Assembly (NCBI RefSeq): GCF_000003815.2
Contig: NC_049986.1
Coordinates: forward strand, 12,430,089 to 12,494,088
Length of the DNA: 64,000 nucleotides
Reading direction: 5' to 3'
Origin: Branchiostoma floridae
Taxonomy: Eukaryota > Chordata > Leptocardii > Amphioxiformes > Branchiostomatidae
In this document: in pieces, positions 1 to 13,900 of the stretch
Numbering within the stretch: the stretch's first letter is position 1
Layout: the number at the start of each line of letters is the position of its first letter
Translations under genes and position numbers: made by a program
Notes under the pieces: model-generated
Told to the model about the DNA's origin: nothing
The model's input: the letters and a program-made list of their open reading frames with translations, nothing else
Database searches by the model: none

Positions 1-1867
1 AACGTACAGTAGAGAGTTTGTAATGTGTTATTCGAACCCTATTTGATATTAAACGCCTGTATGAAGTTCCCTCATCCTGACTAGAAACGTTCAGATAAAC
101 ACCAAGTCGCAGTTATACTACCATTGACTTAACAGTTTTCAGTCAAGTAAATCTGTAAAAAGTTTCGTGAAGACTCCATGGCCTTTTCGTCACCCACGCT
201 GGCAACAGTTCTTTGTAACACAAACAATCGTCTGCTGTTTGCTTCCCGCCTTGCTACTAGTAGACTAGTGACTGAGATAAACTGTGAATGAACACAGGCT
301 ACATACCCCAATACTTATATGGATAAAAAAGAAAGACCTGGGGCATCAGTGTACATGTGCCCGGAAAGTTTCCAAACTCATATTGTGGAAACGAACGTTA
401 CCAATGTCAAGATACGAATATCTCACTTACCGCAACAGTGTACGTTAACGTTCAAATCCAGCGCTGTAAATTCCCCCAAAGAGACGATTCACAAAACAAC
501 AAAAGATAAGATTAACTCACAAACACAAAAACATGCGATTAACTCCCCAATTCGGGCGTGGAGCTCGGGGAATTTCAAAACTGCCCTTCTTCTATCTCTG
601 TCAAGAATGATTCAGCGTTCGAATCTCTGAACACTGCTTGTTTGAAGGGCGCTGATTGGTTGTTCGAAAAGAACTTCGGTTTGATGCTTGGCCCCTGTAA
701 CGTTGGGCCAAATCAAAATATATCGGCCGTCACGTCCGGCCTAAATTTTTATTTCTTCGAAGTTCACAAGTATAGGCAAACCTGACATTCATTGGTCTCT
801 AATTCTATTCTGTAGAGCAAAGCGAAATCTTTTGCTGACAGTGTGCCTTTTCGGCATTTCTATGCACAGCTACTGTGTCAAAGCAGTTTGAACTATTCCT
901 TTCAGAGATCACGAAACACTGGGACTGGACTTCTCTTCGCACGAAGTCCTGTCATTGTCCCACCGCGAGAGAACACAATAGCCCACCCTGCTATAGCTTT
1001 TCAGTTCTGTCCCCACCAATAGTGGAGCTGGGGTGTCTTTCATCACTACCGGTGCATGATACCGCTATGTAAACGTTAGAGAGTGGCGGACAGATGGGTT
1101 AGGTTACCCTGACTGTGACAGACGAGACATGAATGAGGTAATGTAGGGTGCGACACACACGGGTCTCCATCGTCATTCAAAGTACCACGCGCTTCGCCTT
1201 CTTTACAGGTAAGTGACGATCTTTACCATAAGAGCACTGGTTTGAATTCCTACCGACAGTCTTTTCAACACAGGTATATTTTCTACCCTAAACGGTCGTT
1301 AGTTCGCCTTGTGAATCAGCACATGGGAATCACCCCTGTATGAAAACATTCCTTTGTATGCGCCATCGAAAGTGTCGAACGCTTCTGAAATGTTTTGTTG
1401 AACGTTCAGAGTCAGTTTAGTCCAGAATTGTTCCGTAGTTTCCTAAGTGAAGCGGCATTTTCAGCTTAATTTGAATGCATATAACAGGTCCAACCGCCTA
1501 ATATAATAACTGACTGTCTTTCGAATTCATTCAATGGAAAAATTAAGCTTTTCCTCCGTCGAAAACGGCTCAACTATTCGTGGGAATGAACGGACTAGCA
1601 GTAGATTCTTTGTATTGGAAATGGCAAGATCTTGAGAGTCTCACTCTGCTCAGATTCAACGCTTAACATTCAAAGTGTCTTACTAACAATATATGCAACC
1701 TATTCTAATCGTCCATGTAAAAGGGACGTCGAGGGTTTCCTTGAAAAACAAATAAGTACAATGAACGGAAAAGCATAGCGAGACAATGAATCATAGGTCG
1801 CAGCAATGAATCATAAGTATTGTTGTCTCCGATACCTAAGTATCTCTTTTTGTTTACTTTTCTTTAG
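1..1867. other. Intergenic or upstream sequence, no gene recognised
   Basis: I see no open frame here with codon bias, splice sites or a familiar protein motif. The short open frames (for example 319-630 on the + strand) read as low-information peptide. No clear repeat or palindrome was found. Confidence 0.5.
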
Positions 1868-1901
1868 GACTTAAAATCAGTAGGATTTCTGTCTTCAAAT
1901 C

Positions 1902-1952
1902 ATGGCGGCTGAAACAGTACAGTTTCTCTCGATCGTTTTGGTATCGCATAAG
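1902..1952 (+). CDS. Candidate 5' coding exon (start codon plus weak signal-peptide-like segment)
   Basis: An ATG in good context (ATCATGGCGG) opens 17 codons containing the hydrophobic stretch VQFLSIVLVS and ends exactly at a consensus donor (AAG|GTAAGT, phase 0). It could be the first coding exon of the adhesion GPCR at 7929. However, the first certain exon of that gene needs a phase-1 donor, so at least one further exon would have to lie between. No such exon was found. It could equally be chance or belong to another transcript. Confidence 0.25.
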
Positions 1953-4900
1953 GTAAGTTTGCCCTGATGCTAATAAAATTGTTTCATCGTCCTTTTTATA
2001 CATAGTCATTATAACCCATTATTGCTTTTATCAATTGATTCATGACAGGAAAAACTCTTCCATCGCAATTTTGTGAACTCTAACCGTCCATGTTTGTTTT
2101 GGTAGGTGTTGTCTGTTGAATATCCGTTCCCGTCCAATAACAGAGGTACGTGGTAATAATACTATAGACTTTCTATCATCAAATAAGTTCACCCCACTGA
2201 AGTATATTGCGTAGTAAAGCTCAACATACAATATCATACTATATGGGTAGGTATTAGGCAAGTGGTAAATGTCCTTGGCACACTGTGTCTGGTGGTATTG
2301 TTTGGGGAAATGAAAAACTAAACATCCGTCTGTTCTCTTCAACTTTAATGCATATGTATGTTACCAGCGTGTTTCCTCATACGGAGACTTGTCCATTCCA
2401 TGGTATTCCAATGTATATTCCGTCAAATTCCGGCGATGAGCTATAGTTTTGTCACAACGGGAGCAGCTTACCAATAGCTAACACTTGAAGCAAATATCGA
2501 GAGCAAGCGTTACCGCAAGCACAGAACGGTAAGTACTTGTAAGGCTCAAAAGAATGATTTTATTCCATTCCGAGTGAACGCGCGCTAACCTCTTCTTTGG
2601 TCCTTCAAAGAGAGAATCCACGGCGTGCTTAAGTGCAATTAATTCCTTAAAGCCGCAATACCGGTATGTGTGAGCTTGAGATTAGCCATGGTCACAATAT
2701 CTGGACTCTTTCAGCCACACTTGGCCTCTGAATACTTTTTGTTAGATCGAAAATAACACTTTTTGTCCAATTGTAGCGAACACCTATTGGCGAGACGACA
2801 TGTGCAAATTTACCTTCCTGCTGAATGGTGGTTGAAAGGCATGTTTTCTACCTGGTGGACTGCCCCTTTCAAATGACTACCCGATTACAGGGCTAATTGG
2901 CTGGAAATAGATAATCTCTTCGTTCCTCCAGATCTGTTTTGTCCAAATCTAGAACCATCTCTCTATTCATATAATCAATCGATGTAACGTTACAGCCAAA
3001 CTTGTCTAGAGTGAACACGCTCGAAACATTTGAAAACAAATTGATAACAATTTCTTAGTAAAGAAATGGCCATTTTGGACAGGATTGTTCACACTTATGT
3101 CAATGGAAAAGCAATCTAAGGAACCACCAGTATGTGGTTCTCATGCAAAGGTGGTCACTAGTTTTATCTAAAAATGTAGTTGCCATTGGTTTCAAATAGA
3201 GAAATAACTAGAAGTGTGGTTAGTGTACACATCAACCATGATCGTTAGATGTCATCGATGAAGTCTCATATGAAGCAATATCCAATTATGTGTTACATAG
3301 AGATCAATTTATTTCTGGTACATAGAATATTCCTGGTAGATAAGCTGGTAACACATGCATCCAAATATCGGAGACATAAATCAAGTTCCTGTCATTGATT
3401 GATAACTATGACGTTGTTGTCACAGTGTGAAAGAATCCCAAAATGTCCATGTGGCTTTCGTGTGCACCTTTTCTTTGTTAGAGGTCAAACCGTGTCCTTA
3501 TAACTTCCGTCAGATGCTTTTTGTTTGCAAAAGAGCATAGTAAAACTGACATATTCCTTTTGGTGGTACAAGTCAACTATTTGACAAGCTATACAGTTTC
3601 GCCTTTCTAATTAGTTTGGTTTAGAATAGGGTTAAACAAAACTTCATTGTGTTGAACAAAATGTTTAACATGGGGGTTAAACAAAACTACATGGCTTTCA
3701 TGAAATATCATAAATCTTGCTATGCTGACGTCATACGCAACGCAGTCTAAAATAATTAAGAACTCGCCCACAAAAGGCTGTTTACTCTTTTAGTCGTCGC
3801 CTTTACCTTTAGCGATACTCATTATATAAGTGTTACGTAACAACCTATTATATCTACCAATGAAGTATAATAGTTGCCAGTTACTCGGGAGGTACATTCA
3901 ATGTACTTCATATTTCAGTAAAACATGATGATGCCTGACAACAGTGTAGAGGGTGGTTGCCAATGGTGAAGTAATCACGTGTTTTCTGCTTGGTATAGTC
4001 TGCATTGTGTTATTTCACATCTTACAGGTGTCACATAGGTTTGGGGGCAATATCGCGAGCTATTTGGTCCCCGGGGCTGAAATCGTTAGGGGTGCGAAAT
4101 AGTTGTGACACCTGTCGTCTACTGTGCAGAGCCAGAGACCACGCAGTTTGACGTGTTGCCTCGCAGCTGGTCAGTGTTTTGAGCTGTCACGTCAAGAAAG
4201 AAAAGAACACACTTTTGCACAGCTTTCGAATCCACCTGTAACTCCAGTAACAGATATATCTCATGTGATGGCACCAGTCTTAACAGTTAAACGCCAATGG
4301 ACAACACCTAATCTGATAAGTGTCTTCTGACTGACAGGAACATAGTGATCGCAAATATACAAACGACTTTATACAAACAACATTACCAGTGAAGCATAAC
4401 ATGGGTATGAAACTTTCGTACGTACAGTGACGACAAATGCCTGCTTTGAAACTTTATGCTTAGTCCGAAAAGCAGTTTTAGCGGCGGAATTTTTCCCATG
4501 TCAAGTACTGAACGGGAAAGCAAACCTAAACCGATGGTAGTAATGTATACTGAGCTTTTAGCAGTAATACCCACCAGCAATCCACCTGGCGGTACATTAT
4601 CGCCTTAATCTCGCCAGGTATCCAGGTGAGATCAGGTAAATAAGACATCCATTCACCACACGCAGGCGTGTCAAGTGACAGAGTGGCAGGAGATAAACCG
4701 TGTAAGATAGGAGAAACATAACACCGCATAGAACTCTTTCATCTGCGCAAGAACGGCCCTGCATCATAGGAAGGACACATTCCGCGAAAGACGAAGACCA
4801 GAAAAGCACTTCGCCATTCGAGCGAATATTAGCTATGAAGAAAAAGTACAATGTATTTGTTCAGAATCTGTGCATACTAGTACTCCCGTGTATGTTTTCT

Positions 4901-7900
4901 AAAAACAACAAAATGCATACAAATGGATCTGAAGAAAGCCTAATAGCGAGTGAGCTCTCCTTACTACAGATAACTGTTGATATAGCGCCATATGATACTT
5001 GTAAAGACACATTGGAGGAATAATGACGATATTGACAATGGCATGTTCACAATGGCGACAAATATTAATCACGTAAATTTAGCTAGGCTACAAAGTTAAT
5101 GATACATATAGCCTACAAAACTACCTCGTCCTACTCTCAAACGGATGCATATTGACTGTACTGTACTCCTCTTTACAAGCGATTACTTGTAGTGACAGTC
5201 GCCTTCAGTGATTCTGAATTCTCAGCAACCTAACTGCAGCTGTTTCAAGCTCTGTTTTCCCTTGCTGTTCAGTGACCAGGGTCTTTGTGAAAATCCCTTC
5301 CATTGCTGTAACTGTCATATTGACTGTGCGGTGGTTCAAAAGTACACAAACATTGCGGCCTTTTCTATGGACTCCAAGTTGTTGTGCAAGTTCCGTTGTG
5401 GCAACGATGTTCTGTAGAAGCTCTAGGTTTGGGCTTCTGAACCTCACAAGGCAGCCATTGATACGATGATTTTGTAGCGATAACGTATTTGTGATTCGAT
5501 TCAAAACTTGAAGCTGAAAACGCTTTTTAAAGACATTTTCATTGCGAGAGTCTTCTTACATGATAAACATTATCTTCCACAACCCAAATTTTAATCTATA
5601 TCATAACAAAGAAAGAAGACCATATCAACTTTAAACATGTCCAACAGTGTGGTGAAATTCTCTTCCAAATGTTGCGCGAAAGATAAATTAAAGATATTGT
5701 TAAAGGCCACAGTCAGCACTATCATTTCTTCATATTTTGATTTGATTTGATTTGATTAGAAAAGATTGTACAAGATTTTTAGATGTTAAGAGCAGGTGTA
5801 GTAGGCATGTTTTGCAATGTTTGCTTAACAGAGTATAGATGATGTGAAGGAAAACAAGACCGTATTCACTTAAAGGTGAAGGCATGGGTTGGGCACACAG
5901 TAGGCTTCTGGGAACTCGCGTGCAGTTCGTCCATCAGCCATGACGACAAACAGACAGACCTGCTCTCTCTGTGTACTCTGCCTGACGCAAACAGTCATTC
6001 ACCGCCCCTCAACCGGGAACAGCGGGGCGGGCCCCTGTTCTTCTGCTGCGGACAACCGTTACATTCGGTATAACAAGCAGCAGCTATTCATGCACCGACA
6101 GAGAACGAAAACCTTACTAGTTTCAAACTCTGACAACCATGCATATGTATACAAACGTAACAGCCATGTCAGTGCTAAACGTTTGCCACCTATATGCTAC
6201 GCAGTAGGTTTTGGGTTAACCTTTTATTCAAACATATAGCAGATACACTCCATACGTAAAGATACGTCGCACAAAAGAAGATCTCAGGCTGAAAGTTCTA
6301 TTTCCATTTGTACTGTAGGTTTAATAGAGAATGCTACTCATATAATGTACTTTACGTGACCCGTATATGTAGCAATAACAATCGTGCATTTAACATTGCC
6401 TCCATTGCAGTGACATTGTAGTCATATAGAGTTAATTATAACGAAAACAATTTCACTTCAACGTGTTCATGCTAGAAAGAACCAGAAGTTAACGTTATGG
6501 AAAGAACATTTTATGAGTCTTGGGGGCAGAAACTTAGTCCAGCAATATTCTAGTACTCAGGAAATGCGCTTCCCTGACACTGGGCGGTTATCAAAACACG
6601 CTTCACCTTGTCATAACTACACATACTGGCTTCTTTTGATTTAAAGTCAACACCTATTTCGAGCCAAGAGATGCTGTTGTTATTGCACCTTTTCAGTGGA
6701 TGTCATGTATGCCCAAACATGGCGCTCCTCGCATAGCATCGGTGATCAACGGCTTAGGCGAATGATATCATTGTCAACAGTCAACACTCTTCATTCATAC
6801 AAACGAACATAGATGTTTGGATAGCAAATGAGCTTAACCAACACCCAATAAGCTATGACAGACCTAAATTGTTTAAATCTAGATTATCCTTAGCCAATAG
6901 AAAGTTTGGTGTAAACGTTTTGCCTTTCTCGAGAAGAATAGTAACTTGGGTCTGAATACGTTACACTGATTTAAGTTGAACGTTGATTCCTGCCTACCTA
7001 CCTTGATTCTGATGCATAAAATTCTATAGGGTGTCTTATTCGTGTACATGTAGAAGAAATGTCACAGAAAAGGCTAACCAATGGCTTCCTACTGCACATC
7101 GGTATACCCGATTCTTTACAATAAGTCTGCTATGTAGCATACTTCAAACAACCACCCAGTCTGCACATGGTCCGTACAGTTCAGGTCAGCGGTAACGGGC
7201 TCATTTGTTGGTTGTACCAACGTTCTGGTGTGAACACGAAAGACCCAGATAAAGTGACCGTGTTTGTTTGCCCAGTCGCCCTGTAGATACACATTGAGTT
7301 CATTGCTCTACCTATAACTACACCATTCTGTATGCTACTATGAAACATTTTTATCAAAAATGAATCATAAAACATGAAGGATGGTTATCAGATCCCTTTG
7401 TTAGACACAACGAATTCCGATTGGCTGTCACCATACGCTCATCATCGGGTCACATTTCAAGCCGGGGCTTGGTTGGGATGTTTGCGGAAAACAAGACACA
7501 AAATGTGCATCAAGAAATGCACACAAATTTTGTTGTCGTTTATATCAAACTTTTTATCTCCGCACCCACCACCTGACTGGGGCCTAGCATTAACAGGGAA
7601 GTTGCCTTTTCTGTTTCTCTGAAAGTCTAACACAATGGAATACATCTTGCACCACAGTACGTATGTTAGAAGTCTGAAGTATGGCAAAATGACGACATGG
7701 TGCTCACCATGACAATGCAATGGCCTGTTACCTATCTTGTCTATGTCCGGAATTCTGATGTCTACTTACTGTAAATAAAGGAAGACAAAACAGTACTAGT
7801 GATAACACAGGCACAGGTAATGTAGGGAAATGCATTTTTATATCACCGGATTCTGTGTAGACCCAAAACATCCTATCCTGTAAGAATGCTACAAAATGAT

Positions 7901-7928
7901 TCTAACGGATGATGTTCCTGCCCCCCAG
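1953..7928. other. Long non-coding stretch upstream of the adhesion GPCR exons
   Basis: Six kilobases with no recognisable exon, RNA gene or protein motif. If the candidate exon at 1902 belongs to the receptor this is intron 1; otherwise it is intergenic. Signal peptide and linker exons of the receptor may be hidden here, because short exons without a known domain cannot be recognised by eye. A run of TTTGA repeats lies near 5737-5757 and a small inverted repeat at 4025-4114. Confidence 0.45.
4025..4114. repeat. Small inverted-repeat element, about 90 bp
   Basis: The left end CAGGTGTCACA is matched by TGTGACACCTG at the right end. No convincing target-site duplication flanks it. It could be a very short MITE or a chance inverted repeat. 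Confidence 0.35.
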
Positions 7929-10900
7929 GGTTTGACGTCATCAGATCCGCCGACTACTATTGGCCGTTCGATGCTGTACAGAACGGGGTTGTCGAAGAGT
8001 TAAATTCAGGGCGTGTCGGCACGGTCAATGGAAGCGTAGGTGAGTGAGGGTTAACATGTCCACTATCATAACCTTATTTCTTCATAGTCTAACCGCATGA
8101 TTATACTCTTCATCTTAAAGAACTAAATTGATTACAATCATAACATGCGTGCTGTCAAAAAAGTAGCGTAGAAAAAAGGGCGAACCATCTGATCACAGGG
8201 CAACCTATAGTTTCAAACATAATCAAAAATGTACAATAAAGCATCATGTATCAAAAATGTATATGAATTATATGTAAAAAATAACTACTAGGAAAATGTA
8301 CAAATATTTTGGAAACTTATTTATTGAAGTGACAACGAGCGCAGTAGTGAACGATGGGATCCTCCTGGATGGCGGAGCGAACTTTGTTACCCTGGGTGAC
8401 TTCTCGGGAACCTGTGTGGCCAGCCCCAGCCTCTGCGCACAAACAGGTACAAACACAGCAGAGTTTGACTTTATTCAGATTGCAACAGGGACAATACAAC
8501 GTGGACATTGGGCAGCTAACTGGTATTGTGACCACATACATACATGTACAGTACAAAACTGAACAAATATTAGGTGCAATACAATAGTTGTACACGTTAA
8601 AACAGTGGCAACAGACATGCCATATTGGCATCACGAGCAAATATGAAGGACGTCTTTGACGTTGAAGAATTGAGAAATACGTTTCGTCTACAAGTGACAA
8701 TTACCAGTGTTCTGTACACATAGAATGTGTCTTTTGTTGATTGGAAAGGGAATGAGCTTTAAACTGAATACTTCAATACTCGGCATGCCTCCATACATTT
8801 GAACGAATGTTTACCCATTCCTGCACTATAACCAAATGTTACATTCAAAGATACATCCTAAAATATTATTTGTATGATAAAAAAAATAATGAATGCTATA
8901 AGAAAAAGGCCTTCTTTAATTTCGTCGCCCATGGATGTCGCTTTCCTGTTGTAGGTCTGTCCGTGTCTGTGTGGTGGAAGAACTCGGAGCCGATCAGCCG
9001 ACAGTGCATCACGTCAGGCGGGAAGGGTCTGTCAGACGGGCTGTCACTCTACACCATCAGTCCCGCCTTCGGGACCGAGTTCTACATCAGGAGTGGGAAC
9101 ACGCTGTGGATGGCAGCATTCCCTTCTCCAAGTAAGAACGATTTGTAAATATGACTAGATCCTTCGGTGTATCAGGCCATCGGTTATTTTAATTTCCGAA
9201 ATCTAAGTTCTCTTAAATTGGTCAATTTGAAAACAGGACTTAACGTTAAAATTCTGTCAGGCACAGAGAAAGCATGATATCTCCATCGAAATAATACTAT
9301 TAAAGAAAAATCAAACCAGGACACCACAAGAAGTGCCTTGATGACGCTGGTATGGTCTACTTGGAATTACGCCCAACTGTATATATATCGGGATGTATCG
9401 AACCCAGCACCATGCCCTGGCGTTGTGCCATTGGGAAAGACACTTAAAACGAATTTTATTGACGCCCAAGAAGCCTTTTCGGCAAATCTGTCAATAGTGT
9501 GCCAATAACATACACAGACTTGGTCCAATGTCCAACATTTGCCAATAAGAATCGCAAAAATTGTGAACGTTTGTTTTCGTTACTGTGTGATTCTGTCTGA
9601 AAGTTTCATGAACCTGGAAAAAAATCAAAATGAAATATTTCTTGAATTCTGAATCTGCATTCAGCCATTCAAATGTTTTAACTACTTGTCCAATACAGGT
9701 GACACGTGGACGCATTTTGTGTTCACCTGGACCCAGGCTGATACTATAGAGGTGTGGCAAGATGGCGTCAAACTGGCGGCTCCCATCACCACCACTGTGG
9801 GTACCAACTACGGGGATGTCCATAACAACCTGGTGGTGGGGACAAACAATGACCAGTCGTACGATGAGTACTGTACCGGCTCCTTCGACGAGCTGGCCAT
9901 TTGGGGCCGCAAGCTTACAGACCCAGAGGTGCTGTACTACTACCAAGCGTCGACTGGTATGTTGTCTACGTTTTAGTATTATGTGCCTTCTCTCAGCAAA
10001 GGGTTTGTTGAATAACAGATCCGCATGTCTAAATCACTGTAAACGTGCAAAAAAAGTTCAAAACTAACATGAATGCCTTGAAACCATTGCTAATTTAGAG
10101 ACATGTACTGATTCAAAAGATGTACTCTAAAGACTTGCTTCGGGCGGGCGTATTTTCCTGGACAACTAACAAATTGATATTCTTTTGGTATATTTTACAG
10201 GGACCGTCATTGGTGTAGACACTGTTAAGACAGAGGTGAGTTAAGATATTATTGATAATGTAAATCTGATTGAATGCATGCGATTCAATAACATTTGTCG
10301 CAATATATATCACCTTACTAATGTCATGATCGATCGATCATCGTCTCTCAGGTCGACACGCTCACCAACGCCACCTATGAAAAGACTACCGAATTGCTGC
10401 AATCTCTCCTGGCGGTAACAGTTCCTGGAACACACCTGTTAGACACGGATATCACTGAAGCCGTCTCCGTGTTGGAGAAGTTATCAACACTCCTCCCTGA
10501 TGAAACAGTGGGAACAAATAATGCTTCTGATCTGTCTCAGGTAGCTCTCATTACTCAGTACTATGTGAAATCTAGATCTGTCTGTCAATGTTCCTGGCAA
10601 AACATCTGCTCGATGGACTAATCTCATAAGACATCTTTGTACTTGTAGCATCTATTATTTTTTGCACGTGTTCTTATAAAAAACTGCAAGATGGAGCAAT
10701 GATTTCGATACTTACATTTTTATATGTAATTCTGCTGTCTTATCAGATGTTCTTCGAAGAGACAGGACAACTCATGAGCGCCCTGAACCAGTATGGATGG
10801 GGAAACATGACCCAGGTACAACCGATTCAATTTGTGCTGAATTTACACATTATAAAGTGGACTTTCGGGCTGTTTTTATGTACTGTAACCCATTAGCCAA

Positions 10901-13900
10901 TAGGTTTACAGAATGATATGACGCGATGGTCACGCGATGTATTTGATGTACACTTGCATTTTCAGTAATCGACTTAACAATTATTCAAATCATGTAACTA
11001 TCATATTTCGTGTTCTGAAATATCATGATACGTATACGCATGATTGGAACGTTACAAATGCAACATCTTGATCGTAAATCAAAATGTCCTTATTCCAGTA
11101 CGCGAAAGACAGCACGTTATCTGACTTGTCCCGCGTCACCGACCAGTTTAACATACACCTGGGTAGTCACGTGGCGTCGCCTGGAACAACAACTGTGTTG
11201 AGTGCTGGGGACAATGGCATTTCCAGTAAGTTTTGTTGTTTATCTATTTACGCTACAGTTGAAAGGTAGTATATCATTGTGAGTTTCCATGCCTTCTCAA
11301 AATTTAGTGCATGTATTTTGTTCGTATATAAGAGTCTTGTCAAACAACATCGGTCTTTTTAAAATATAAAATACGTTCCATTGCAGTACCCTGAAAACCG
11401 GGCCATTATCGAAGTTGACCTGTGTGTTTTCGACCCCTACACACCAACCGAATATCATAAGGATCCATTCACAGTTTTCGAGTTATGTCGACAGATAAAC
11501 GGCACCCAAAACGGAACCATTTAGAAATGATTGTCACATGAAACATGTCGTATCATAGACGGTGATATTTCAAATCTAACGGTGTTGTCTCTATCTCCAG
11601 ACTTTAGCGTCACCGTGCGGCCAGCAGCAGTACTACAACATGACGATTACGTGTTCCCCGATGGTGACTCTGACACTACCATAGAGATCCCGGCTTCTAT
11701 TGTAAATTACAACATACATGGTAAGAAAATAAACAAATGCAAACAAAAATTATTATTGGACCCATAATGATGGGCACTGAATAGAAGACTTTTCTGAAAA
11801 GGGTAAATGTTTTCAGCTGTCATAACAGTGCTACCACAAACATCTCAAGAGTTACGTCCAGTGACCAAAAAGAGAAGGTAGATTACCACTCATTGCCTGG
11901 TATTTGGCGCACTGCGTTGTGTTGCAATATACTGTATTGCATTGAATCCTGTTGTTGACTTTCACTTAATTTCTGTTTTCCACAGAAGCACGAACGATTG
12001 TCGCGGTCCTGTATCACAATTTCCACCAACGCTATTCCACAAATAATAGGTATCGCTTATTGAATATCAATTTTGAAATTAGTTTTATGCCGATCATATT
12101 CTCAGTTGTCCCAGATGTCTTTTCCAAAACCTTTCGACAAAATATCTTTACATGTGACACCATATTGAAAACCTCAAGTTAGACGTAGGCCCGAGCAACT
12201 TTTGAAAGCTAATACTTGGCAAATGTCTCGACTGTAACATGTTAGTTTAGCTAGCATGCATAATTTGATTACAAGACGAGAACATGTATGATATGTGGTC
12301 TTTCTATGTTAATTTTTTACCTGTTATAACAGCCTAGGTGTGGACCCATCTGAAGCGTCGCTGAACAGCCTGGTGGTGTCCGCCACCCTGAGTCCCAGTC
12401 CGCCCCTCCCACTCCAGGACAACATCACTGTGTCTTTCACACACTTAGAGGTATGTCAAAAACTCGTCATGAAGTTAACGCCAGTGCTTGACAATAAGAG
12501 AACAAAGTATATTAGTATTACAAGGGTGCAATAAGACTATCCTGACGGAAATATTTCTATGCCTGTATTTGTATTAGCCGGTATAACCCCCCCCCCCCCT
12601 CGTCAAACCACACCAGCTTTGCAGATAAACGTTGCATTGAATGACATGTCAAACCTTTGCATATTGAACTATGCGTTGTTTGATCAAGTGAAATGTAAGT
12701 TGGACTGGATAATAGTGCCAGGAAAAAAACTTTCAACAGCTCAGTTCTGGGCTGGAAACTCTGGTACTTGTAGTCATAACGCTTAAACGTAAAATTCCCG
12801 AGGTGAAATACGGCTATTCTGACGGAAACGTTTCCTTGTAGGAAGCTGAGGACACTACCAGACGCTGGTGTGTTCATCTGGACCTGACAGGTGATGTTGG
12901 GGTGTGGTCAGATGAGGGGTGTGTCATCCTCTCAACCAACTCCAACCGCACCGTCTGCAGCTGTAACCACATGACCAACTACGCCATCCTCATGCAGGTG
13001 GTAGATGTACAGGTAGGTGGAGATGGTTTTCATGTACAGAGCATGTGGAATTCTAACTGTTGTTCTTATAGATATGATCTTTAACGTCATAATGTTTCAT
13101 TCTATCGCTGTCTGCCGCCAGGAATCCAGTATCTACACTGTTTATTTATAGTAAATAAAACTTAGGTAAAGTTTTACTTCGTCTTATTTTTGCATATCAG
13201 CAGTCTTTGAACAATATTGTATTTGATCCACATGGTCTAGATAACAATTAGAATTGTTGAAGAACTATCCTCGACATCAAGAACGTTTAATCTCTGCTGT
13301 GCCGTGCACGTGGTGGTTTATATCATAAAAAAGTCAACTGCTCTTTGTTCCTAGGTGGACCATGGGAACAGAGTTGCCCTCCAGGTGATCACCTATGTGG
13401 GGTGTGGCCTGTCCATCATCTGTCTGTTCGTCTCCATCATCGTGTTTCTGGGACTATCGTAAGAACCGCTTCTCACTCCCGAATTTCGAAACTTACATAA
13501 TCTACTGATCTTTGTATAAGAATGCGAGATGTAATTGTAATTTACAATAACAATTCTATCCAGTCACTTGAGTAACTGCTACCTTGCGTATATATCATAC
13601 ATACGAACCTGGATATCTAACACTGATCGACGAAACAAGAGTCTTGAGTTAAATATCATCCTTATACTGTAACAAAGTGATAAATTGTAGTAAACTTTCT
13701 TATCCAAATAAAGAACGTCCAATGGGACAACGTAGATCCTGCATCATTTGTGCTTCCTATTTCTCACCGTAGGAGTATCCAGGCAGACAAGACCCATGCT
13801 CACGTCAACCTGTGCGTCTGTCTTCTTCTGGCACAGATGCTTTTTCTGATCGGGTCTGGGTGGACTCCTGGAACGGTATGTGTTTATGTGTATCACTTTG

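Noticed and set aside
1-7928. tRNA, rRNA or small RNA genes in the 5' region
   Set aside because: No cloverleaf, A/B box pair or known small RNA signature could be recognised by eye.
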